NCBI GenBank assembly: GCA_051657745.1
Contig: JBOFLG010000093.1
Span: 1 to 39,041 of the forward strand
DNA length: 39,041 bases
Direction: 5' to 3'
Origin: JBOFLG01 sp051657745
GTDB lineage: Bacteria > Actinomycetota > Actinomycetes > Actinomycetales > Dermatophilaceae
In this document: piece after piece, positions 25,489 to 32,183 of the stretch
How the letters are laid out: every line of letters starts with the position of its first letter
Numbering within the stretch: position 1 is the stretch's first letter
The notes under the pieces: generated by a model
What the model was told of the DNA's origin: nothing
The model's database searches: none
Seen by the model: only the letters and a program-made list of their open reading frames with translations
Program-made: the position numbers and the translations under genes

Positions 25489-27228
25489 TCAGCTACCAGT
25501 GTCCGGGAGTTCGACGCCCAGGCTGTGGGTGAAGAAGCCGGTGGGATCCCATACCTTCTTGGCACGCTGGAGCCGGGGGTAGTTGCCCTTGTAGTACAAC
25601 GTCGACCACGGAACCCCCGAGCGGTTGCGCAACGGGTCAGCCATATCCGAGTCTGGGTAGTTGATGTAACACCCGTCGTGCTGCTCCCCCGGCACGGGAA
25701 CGCCGCCGGATCGGGCGAACATGCCCTCGAAGGTCTCCCGCTCCCAGCTGAGATAGAAGTCGTCATCAGCGGCGTCCTGCCAGAAGGTCTGAAGGCAGAT
25801 CTTGAAGACCGTGTCGCGCTGGGCGTTCGCCGTCGCGTTCTCGGCCACGGCGTTGACCTGGCCGCCGAAGGAAAAGACAACGAGCATCGTGTCCGGGTTG
25901 GTGAAGTCTGGCCGCGTCATCTGCTGCCACAACACGTCAAGCTGTGCGCGAGTGAAACCCTTACGGAAGTACGCGGATTTGTGCGCCCCACGGCTGGTCG
26001 GGTTGGTGATCGTCGGGTTGTCCGTGCCTACCGTCCGGGTCGCCTGCATCCAGGACATCTCGCGGGTCTCGTGAAAGTCGGGGAGGGCGGGAAGCTCGCC
26101 GTTCGGGGTGGACATCGGTTCCGGGGTGACGTCGACTCCCTGCGTCATCCGCGCGAGGAAGCGGTTCAGGACGCCTGCGGCATCGGGTGCGTCCGCGTCG
26201 ATCTGGGTGAACATGCCCAGGCTGCCTTGAGCCTTGTGGTTGAGGTTGAACAGGCTGGACAAGTGTGATTCCGGCGTCCCTGGGTGCTTGAACTCCTCGT
26301 GCCAAGCCCCCCAGTTGCCCATGACCTGCCGGAAGGTCGGCTCGTCGACTTGATCCCACGGAAGGGACAGCGCATTGACGAGGACGCGAGACGGTGCCTT
26401 CACCAGTTGGTCAGCGGGCCTGGACCCGGTTGCGCCAGGTGAGCGAAACCAGTACTTCGTGACCACGCCGAAGTTGCCGCCGCCCCCGCCGGTATGTGCC
26501 CACCACAAATCGCCGAGCGCCCCATCGGACTCACGGGTCGCGATGTGCGTCGCGGCTCGGCCGCGCGCATCGACGGTGACCACCTGGACGGCGTGCAGGT
26601 GATCGACGACGAGTCCGTGGGCCCGCGACAGCAACCCGTACCCGCCTCCAGCGATGTGACCGCCCGCGCCGACGCCGTAGCAGATCCCGCCGGGAATAGT
26701 CACGCCCCACCCCTTGAACAAGGCTTCATAGATGTTCAGCAGCCGGGCTCCCGGCTCGACAGCGAACGCCCGCATCGACCGGTCGTAGAACACGTCGGTC
26801 ATCGCGGACAGGTCGAGGATGACTTCGACGTCCGGGTTGCAGACGAAATCCGCGAAGCAGTGACCGCCGCTGCGTACGGACACCCTCAGGCCGGCGTCGT
26901 ACGCCGCTTGGACCGCCCGCTCGGCATCCTTCGCGTCGCCGATCAGGCGGACGTACTCCGGGTCGGCTAAGAACCTGACGTTGTTGCCGGTCCGCAGGTC
27001 CGGGTACCGCGCGTCATCTGGGCCGATGCTCGCGCTGACGGGACCGCGGGATGCCGATGGGTCAGCTCCCACCGGCCCGGGCGCGGCGTCGGCCGGCGAC
27101 GCACCCGACGTCAGGAGGGCGCCGGTCGCAGCCGTGCCGGCAGACCCTAGAAGCATCGCGCGCCGGCCGACGCTCCCCTCGCGCGGCAGCGTCTCCGAAC
27201 GGTCTGGAACTGTGGTGTTCGTGGACAT
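25489..27228 (-). CDS. Tat-exported berberine-bridge-type FAD oxidoreductase
   Basis: The 579-residue flavoprotein has a twin-arginine leader (Arg22-Arg23 in SVGRRAMLL, hydrophobic stretch to about 48) and so is predicted to be exported folded. A PCMH-type FAD domain follows. His123 in RSGGHC and Cys183 in GGICYGVGAGG sit where bicovalent 8-alpha-histidyl/6-S-cysteinyl FAD forms in this family. The C-terminal BBE motif is intact (YINYPD, then YKGNYPRLQRAKKVWDPTGFF). Bicovalent members oxidise sugars, alcohols or glycopeptides. ATG 27228 is two bases after the upstream gene. A sugar-derived substrate is inferred from the operon. Confidence 0.9.
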   Translation of the reverse strand: MSTNTTVPDRSETLPREGSVGRRAMLLGSAGTAATGALLTSGASPADAAPGPVGADPSASRGPVSASIGPDDARYPDLRTGNNVRFLADPEYVRLIGDAKDAERAVQAAYDAGLRVSVRSGGHCFADFVCNPDVEVILDLSAMTDVFYDRSMRAFAVEPGARLLNIYEALFKGWGVTIPGGICYGVGAGGHIAGGGYGLLSRAHGLVVDHLHAVQVVTVDARGRAATHIATRESDGALGDLWWAHTGGGGGNFGVVTKYWFRSPGATGSRPADQLVKAPSRVLVNALSLPWDQVDEPTFRQVMGNWGAWHEEFKHPGTPESHLSSLFNLNHKAQGSLGMFTQIDADAPDAAGVLNRFLARMTQGVDVTPEPMSTPNGELPALPDFHETREMSWMQATRTVGTDNPTITNPTSRGAHKSAYFRKGFTRAQLDVLWQQMTRPDFTNPDTMLVVFSFGGQVNAVAENATANAQRDTVFKICLQTFWQDAADDDFYLSWERETFEGMFARSGGVPVPGEQHDGCYINYPDSDMADPLRNRSGVPWSTLYYKGNYPRLQRAKKVWDPTGFFTHSLGVELPDTGS

Positions 27229-27230
27229 GG

Positions 27231-28499
27231 TCAGGCTCCGATCTGTGGGGTGAGGTTGCGGTGCAGGGTGATCTGCGCTGTGGGTGCGACGAAGTAGTGG
27301 GGGACGGAGTACGAGATGGTGGCGTAGTCGGTGACACCTCGGTTGTCGAAATCCCCCGCGACGATCCGTGCGATCGACTCGCCCGATACCTTCCACTTCA
27401 GGAACAGGCCCCGGCTGAGGTCGACGGCCTTGTAGTAGTACGCCCCTTGCCAGGGTGTCGGCCCACGTAGGCCGATGAGGAACTCGTCGTCGCCGTCGCC
27501 GTCGAAGTCGCGGCACATTACGGTGTGGCCAGGGCCCTCGCCGTTGTCGTTCGGGTCGCCGTAGATGTCGAGCAGGTAGCGACGCCAGGTGACCGGGGCG
27601 TGGTCGGTGGCGACCTTGGTGTAGACAGCGACGGTGTTGCCGTGAAACGGCTCGATCGCGGCGACGTACGCCAACGGATCTTCGCCGACCCGGCCGCCGT
27701 CGATGTCGCCCGAGCCCTTGAACGTCGTCTGCTGGAACTGGCCGGTCTCACCAGGACCAATGACCTCACGGACGAAGCGCCCCGAACTCTCGTCGAAGTA
27801 GAGCCAGGTGGCGCCCTCGTCGGAGGCGAGCAGGACAGAGTCGAGTGCCGAACCCAGGATTGCCCCGGACTTTCGCGCCACTCCATGGATCATCCGGAAG
27901 TCGGTGCGGCTGATGATCTCGGCGTGCCACTCCTGCGTCGGGTCCTCAGGCTGGGTGAAGAGCAGCACAGGGAGCACTGCGTGGACGTCCTCGACAGCGA
28001 CGATCGGGAAGCCCATGATTTGAACCCGGTCGGTGCGGGTGAAGTGCCCGACGCGGAGCCGGTGCATCCCGGTCGCGCGTCCGACGTAGTGCCGTTTCCA
28101 GTTGTCCTGGGACGTTGCGGGGTTTCCCGGGTTCTCTAGCCAGTCGATCTTGCCGCCCTCGCCATCGGCATGGTGGATGGTTCCTCCGGGCCCGTAGAGT
28201 TGGTAGCAGACGACGAGGTCGGGCAGACCGTTCCCGGAGATGTCGCCGTAGTCGGCGCCGACCGGTTCGGTGATCTTGTCGACCACCAGGTGTTTGGTCC
28301 AGTTCGGCGCGCGGTACCAGTAGATCTCGCCGACGGTGAGGCCGTAGCCGACGAGGTCGAGATTGCCGTCGCCGTCAATGTCGGCCGCCTCGAGCCAGTA
28401 CCCGTCGCGGAGGAAGTCGGCGACGGTTTCGGACCCGAATACGGGCTCCGTGACCGCCAAGGTCAGGGTGCTGTCCATGGATGCATCACGAGTGCTCAT
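27231..28499 (-). CDS. FG-GAP/VCBS beta-propeller, resembling the propeller half of fungal aldos-2-ulose dehydratase
   Basis: The 422-residue protein has no signal peptide and repeated calcium-loop blades (DIDGDGNLDLVG, DISGNGLPDLVV, DFDGDGDDEFLIG, DFDNRGVTDYATI). From memory of the Phanerochaete chrysosporium AUDH sequence, several diagnostic stretches match: DGYW-EA near the start, WLENPG then DNW (120-133), GMHRLRVGHFTRTDRVQ (144-160), FHGNTVAVYTK (285-295), DGDGDDEF and ATISYSVPHYF (393-403). The fungal propeller is about 430 residues, so this gene would cover exactly that domain. That enzyme dehydrates 1,5-anhydrofructose or glucosone. I could not run an alignment. AAAGG before ATG 28499 supports the start; it overlaps the MFS gene by 14 bp. 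Confidence 0.8.
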   Translation of the reverse strand: MSTRDASMDSTLTLAVTEPVFGSETVADFLRDGYWLEAADIDGDGNLDLVGYGLTVGEIYWYRAPNWTKHLVVDKITEPVGADYGDISGNGLPDLVVCYQLYGPGGTIHHADGEGGKIDWLENPGNPATSQDNWKRHYVGRATGMHRLRVGHFTRTDRVQIMGFPIVAVEDVHAVLPVLLFTQPEDPTQEWHAEIISRTDFRMIHGVARKSGAILGSALDSVLLASDEGATWLYFDESSGRFVREVIGPGETGQFQQTTFKGSGDIDGGRVGEDPLAYVAAIEPFHGNTVAVYTKVATDHAPVTWRRYLLDIYGDPNDNGEGPGHTVMCRDFDGDGDDEFLIGLRGPTPWQGAYYYKAVDLSRGLFLKWKVSGESIARIVAGDFDNRGVTDYATISYSVPHYFVAPTAQITLHRNLTPQIGA

Positions 28500-29745
28500 G
28501 CGAGTGCGCCTTTCGTTCAGAGGTCGGGATGGCGTGCCGGTCGGTCGGGGGTTCGGCGGATTCCATTGCGCCACCGCGGTGTCTGGCCCTGGCTCTCGCG
28601 GAGGCCATCAGCGCCACCGCGACCGCGGCCAGCATCGCGCCCACGTAGAGGGGAGACGTGTAGCCGTAGCCCGCGCCGATAGCGACCCCGCCGAGCCAGG
28701 CACCGAGAGCGTTGCCGATGTTGAAGGCGGAGATGTTCACGCCCGACGCGAGCGTCGGTGCGGTCGACGCGAAGTGGAGGACGCGCATCTGCATCCCAGG
28801 GACCGACGCAAACCCGACAGCACCCAGCGCGAACAGCCCGAGCCCGGCTCCCCAGGGCGATCCCACGACCGCGGTGAAGCCGAGAAGGACGACGGTCAAC
28901 AGGCTGAGCAGCACGAGCAGCGCGCTGTCCAGGTTCCGATCTGCGACGCGTCCGCCGACGAGGTTGCCCACGAAAAGGCCGGACCCGAACAGCACCAGCA
29001 TCCACGGGATGGCCGATTCGGCGAGGCCGGACACCTCAGTGAGAAGCGGCGCGACATAGGTGAAGGCTCCAAACATCGCACCGAAGCCGAACACAGTGAC
29101 CGAGATCGACAGCCAGACCTGGCCGACGCGGAAGGCGTCCAACTCGCGACGCAGCCGCCAAGCAGAGCGTTCCGCCTGGGGCTGAACGGGAATGAATGCG
29201 AGGAGTCCGACCAGGGCGAGGAGCCCGATTCCCGTGATGACCCAGAAGGTCGAGCGCCAGCCGGACAGTTGGCCGAGGAATGTCCCGAGCGGAACACCGA
29301 GGACGTTCGCGACAGTGAGCCCGAGAAACATCACCGAGATCGCCTGGGCCTTACGGTCCGGACGCACCATCGCCGCAGCGACGACGGCCCCGATCCCGAA
29401 GAATGCACCGTGGCACAGCGCGGCGACCACGCGTCCGGCCAGCATCACGCCGTAGGTCGGGGCGACTGCCGAGAGCAGGTTGCCGATGACGAAGAGGACC
29501 ATGAGGCTGCACAGGACGACCTTCGGACGCATGGCCGCGGCAGCCGCGGTCACGAATACGCCGCCGAACGCGACACTAATCGCATAGCCGGATACGAGGT
29601 GCCCGGCTGTGGGGATCGAGACGGCGAAGTCTGCGGCGACCTCGGGCAGCAGGCCAAGGATGACGAACTCGGTGAGGCCGATGCCGAACCCGCCGAGCGC
29701 CAGGGCGGCCAGGCCAGCGCCGGACTGGGCCGAACGCGCGCTCAT
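28486..29745 (-). CDS. MFS exporter, DHA1-like (12 helices)
   Basis: The 419-residue permease has about twelve helices and resembles the AraJ/chloramphenicol-efflux branch. Conserved parts are GGFGIGLTEFVILGLLPEVAADF at the N-terminus, GRVVAALCHGAFFGIG and GVPLGTFLGQLSGWRSTFWVI (motif C region). The C-terminus is hydrophilic and histidine-containing (KAHSHEHS). Its ATG overlaps the epimerase stop as ATGA, and its 3' end overlaps the propeller gene. Embedded this tightly in a biosynthetic-looking operon, it most likely exports the product or an intermediate, or confers self-protection. Confidence 0.88.
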   Translation of the reverse strand: MSARSAQSGAGLAALALGGFGIGLTEFVILGLLPEVAADFAVSIPTAGHLVSGYAISVAFGGVFVTAAAAAMRPKVVLCSLMVLFVIGNLLSAVAPTYGVMLAGRVVAALCHGAFFGIGAVVAAAMVRPDRKAQAISVMFLGLTVANVLGVPLGTFLGQLSGWRSTFWVITGIGLLALVGLLAFIPVQPQAERSAWRLRRELDAFRVGQVWLSISVTVFGFGAMFGAFTYVAPLLTEVSGLAESAIPWMLVLFGSGLFVGNLVGGRVADRNLDSALLVLLSLLTVVLLGFTAVVGSPWGAGLGLFALGAVGFASVPGMQMRVLHFASTAPTLASGVNISAFNIGNALGAWLGGVAIGAGYGYTSPLYVGAMLAAVAVALMASARARARHRGGAMESAEPPTDRHAIPTSERKAHSHEHS

Positions 29746-30935
29746 GCCACGGGGCGGAGCAGTTCGGTGGCGGTAGCAGATCCGGCCGGATCGACGCCGA
29801 GGACGAACGGTGTCACGGCCGGGCCCATGCCGAAGAAGTTCGCGATCGCCGCCACCGTGCGCCCTGTGGCGAGCCCGTCGCCGTACGGGTTGGTAGCGCT
29901 GGCCATCGTGGCGTACGCCTCGGAGTCATGCAGCAACCGCCGCACCTCGGCGACCATCTGCCCGTGCCGCCTGCTGACCAGACGCGAACTTCCGGTGAGG
30001 ATCGACTCGGTCCGCTCGGTGACCTCGCGCAAGACCAGGGTGGGCTTGCCAAGCGCCGGCCCCTCCTCCTCGGCGCCGGAACTGTCGGAGACGATGATCG
30101 TGCTGCGCCGCAGCAGCCGGCAGAAGGCCAGGTACGGGAGCGGGTCGATGAGGTCGACGTTGTCGAGACCACGCAGGATCGGGACCATTACGGAGCGGAC
30201 CTTCGGGTTCAGGTGCAGGGGTACGACGATGCGTGCGTCCTCGCTCCTGGCGATGTCGGCGAGCGCTTCGGCGATCTCCTGCATCGGCGTTCCGATGCTC
30301 TCCCGTCGATGGGTGGTGCTGAGGATGACCGGCCGAGGATCCTCGTCGATCCCCGCGAGCCGAGGCTCGCCGTAGTCCCGGAGGTTCTGCATGCCCCAGG
30401 CGAGCGCGTCGACAATGGTGTTCCCCGTGACGATGATCGTGCTCTCCCTTACCCCCTCGCGGATCAAGTTGGCCTGGTTGCCAGGGGTGGGCGCGAGGTG
30501 CAGCGATGCGATCTGACCGACGAGCCTTCGGTTGGCCTCCTCCGGGAACGGCGAGGCGTTGGAGCCGCTGCGTAGGCCGGCCTCGACGTGGATGACGGGG
30601 ACCTGCGCGTGCATGCCGGCGATCGCCCCGGCGAGGGTCGTCGCTGTGTCACCGTGCACGAGGACGGCGTCCAGGCCGTCCAGATGTCTGCCGCCGGACA
30701 GGCCGTCGATGACTCGATGGGTGATCTCGGAGAGCGTCTGTCCGGGTCGCATGACCCGCAGGTCGACGTGCGGCGAAAGGCCGAACTCGTCAAGTGTGCT
30801 GTCCAGCATCTCCCGGTGCTGACCGGTCGAGATAAGGACCGTCTGGAACTTCGGGTCCGCTTGCAAGGCATGGATGACGGGTGCGAACTTCACGGCCTCA
30901 GGCCGGGTTCCGAAGATGACTCCGACCCGCTTCAT
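29742..30935 (-). CDS. WecB-like non-hydrolysing UDP-GlcNAc 2-epimerase family protein
   Basis: The 397-residue protein has the WecB fold and most catalytic landmarks: FGTRPEAVK, the Asp in VHGDTATTLAG, HVEAGLRSG, PEEANRR, and the His in THRRES. Two landmarks are unusual. The normally SGG(I/V)QEE UDP-binding loop reads SDSSGAEEEGPALGKP, and LRTGD reads LRSGS. WecB enzymes interconvert UDP-GlcNAc and UDP-ManNAc by first eliminating UDP to give a 2-acetamidoglucal. No ManNAc dehydrogenase lies nearby. A changed substrate or release of the glycal is therefore possible. The ATG overlaps the cupin stop as ATGA. Confidence 0.85.
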   Translation of the reverse strand: MKRVGVIFGTRPEAVKFAPVIHALQADPKFQTVLISTGQHREMLDSTLDEFGLSPHVDLRVMRPGQTLSEITHRVIDGLSGGRHLDGLDAVLVHGDTATTLAGAIAGMHAQVPVIHVEAGLRSGSNASPFPEEANRRLVGQIASLHLAPTPGNQANLIREGVRESTIIVTGNTIVDALAWGMQNLRDYGEPRLAGIDEDPRPVILSTTHRRESIGTPMQEIAEALADIARSEDARIVVPLHLNPKVRSVMVPILRGLDNVDLIDPLPYLAFCRLLRRSTIIVSDSSGAEEEGPALGKPTLVLREVTERTESILTGSSRLVSRRHGQMVAEVRRLLHDSEAYATMASATNPYGDGLATGRTVAAIANFFGMGPAVTPFVLGVDPAGSATATELLRPVA

Positions 30936-31717
30936 CGTGTCGCTCCAGGTGCGCTTGCGGCTGGGTCCATTCGGCCTGCGATGGGTACAGCTGGCTCGCG
31001 TGAACCCATCCTCCTGTGATCGCCTGCCGATGGCTCCGTCTCGTGGTACTCCAGGGCCAGCCAGATGCAGTCGGTGTCCGCCCGGTATTGATGCCACGGG
31101 TAGACGAACCGGCCGTCTCGCTCGACGCAGAACGGGACCGGGCTCGTCGTCCCGGGGCTCAGTTGCTGGTCTTCGTACAGTGACGCATGGTCGGGTGACG
31201 TGAACTTCTGCATCCGCCCGTAGCCGCTGACCTGGGTGTGGACCTCGATGAATGGATGGGTGTCGTGGATGCCGCAGTCGGTCCCTGCGGGTGCGAACCA
31301 GAGGTTGGCCTTCAGGGCGAACTGTCTCCGCTCCGTGGGGAGCCCGTCCTGACGGAGGACGGCACCGACGTCGAGAGCGACCGTCCCGACGTCGTGCTGG
31401 GGCGACCTCAGCAGGACGGGGCCGCCCGCGGCGTAGAAGTCGGTCCACCCCATGTCACGCGCGATCCACTCGGTCGGCACTAGTCGTGGACGCGACAGGA
31501 CGAGAACCAACTCGCCGCTCACCCGGCCGGCTGACAGGCTCGTGGAACCATATGGCGGGAGCGGAGCCGGTTGCACACCGGCGGTACTGCCGTCGCTCAT
31601 CGCGAGGTTGACGACGACGGACGGCTCGGTGATCGGGACATCGGTTGCTGCATGCACGACTGACGCGCGGATCAGGTCGGTGGAGAAGGTGGCGCGTTCC
31701 CCCGTGGTCGTGGTCAT
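30932..31717 (-). CDS. Cupin protein resembling the cupin half of fungal aldos-2-ulose dehydratase
   Basis: The 261-residue soluble protein contains a metal-type cupin. Motif 1 is GIHDTHPFIEVHTQVSGYG, with His151, His154, Glu158 and His160 as candidate ligands; motif 2 includes His209 in YPWHQY. A more divergent first half (15-120) may be a second, degenerate cupin. As I recall the fungal AUDH, its second cupin reads similarly around an HNH, EIH and YPWHAW pattern. That enzyme has one zinc site in the propeller and one in the cupin region. This gene opens the seven-gene operon; GGAGG before ATG 31717 gives a strong start. Assignment is by memory and context, not a search. Confidence 0.72.
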   Translation of the reverse strand: MTTTTGERATFSTDLIRASVVHAATDVPITEPSVVVNLAMSDGSTAGVQPAPLPPYGSTSLSAGRVSGELVLVLSRPRLVPTEWIARDMGWTDFYAAGGPVLLRSPQHDVGTVALDVGAVLRQDGLPTERRQFALKANLWFAPAGTDCGIHDTHPFIEVHTQVSGYGRMQKFTSPDHASLYEDQQLSPGTTSPVPFCVERDGRFVYPWHQYRADTDCIWLALEYHETEPSAGDHRRMGSREPAVPIAGRMDPAASAPGATR

Positions 31718-31760
31718 GGTGCCTCCAGTTCGGCGCTTTCGGAGAGATGGGTACGACAAA

Positions 31761-31792
31761 GGCGGGCAAGGAAGCCTGCTCCTTTGCCCGCC
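31761..31792 (-). promoter_or_regulatory. Strong hairpin in the operon leader, possible attenuator
   Basis: On the minus strand GGCGGGCAAAGGA pairs with TCCTTGCCCGCC with one bulged base across a seven-base loop, and TTTGTCG follows. It lies 44 bases before the cupin ATG. It could be an intrinsic terminator acting as an attenuator of the seven-gene operon, or the 3' terminator of transcripts arriving from dxs. Confidence 0.5.
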
Positions 31793-31888
31793 GAGTCGAG
31801 TCAAACCCGGAACCGTCGCAACAACCACCCCCTGTGAGGGACAGGAGCGACGACCCGCACACGGGGCATCATCAAGTGCGCGATATCG

Positions 31889-32149
31889 CTACTGCGCCAG
31901 AGGTATTCGAGAGCGTCGCGGTGTATTCGCCGTCGCTATCCTGAGGCAGCGCTCGTCCTCATTGTCGGCGACCGCGATGTGAATCAGCCGGGCCGGGCGC
32001 CCGCGCCGCACCAGGAGACCGCGGCCCAGTGGCAACGGCTGCATCGTGGTTTGTGGCCACAGCGCGCCCTCCTCCAGGTCGCAACGGAGCAGCAGCGCCG
32101 GCGAACCGAGCTCTTTGGAGCCGTAGATAGAGAGGGTGGTTGAGCGCAA
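31889..32149 (-). CDS. Doubtful small ORF or coding remnant downstream of dxs
   Basis: A frame open from within the dxs 3' end to a stop at 31889 has coding-like GC-rich third positions between about 31960 and 32130, encoding the segment SPALLLRCDLEEGALWPQ and the residues after it. Composition looks less coding-like after that. No good ribosome site is visible. The TTG at 32149 used here is only one possibility; ATG 32044 would give 51 residues. I do not recognise the product. It may be a short gene, a remnant of a larger one, or chance. Confidence 0.25.
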   Translation of the reverse strand: MRSTTLSIYGSKELGSPALLLRCDLEEGALWPQTTMQPLPLGRGLLVRRGRPARLIHIAVADNEDERCLRIATANTPRRSRIPLAQ

Positions 32150-32183
32150 GGCCCGACAACCCGAGCTGCCCAGCCGCGCCTGC

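Larger units (their letters stand above)
31718..32183. other. 466-bp spacer between dxs and the seven-gene operon
   Basis: This is the only gap over 300 bp in the window. It holds the hairpin at 31761-31792, an inverted repeat CCTGT-N5-ACAGG at 31831-31845 that could be an operator, and a doubtful minus-strand reading frame ending at 31889. No RNA gene or clear paired -35/-10 promoter could be recognised. Confidence 0.6.

Noticed and set aside
27231..28499. Surface adhesin or integrin-like FG-GAP protein
   Set aside because: There is no signal peptide or membrane anchor, and the conserved stretches outside the calcium loops fit an enzyme propeller better.
29742..30935. Part of a capsule or teichoic-acid locus
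   Set aside because: No glycosyltransferase, flippase or ManNAc dehydrogenase accompanies it; its neighbours are the cupin, MFS and propeller genes.
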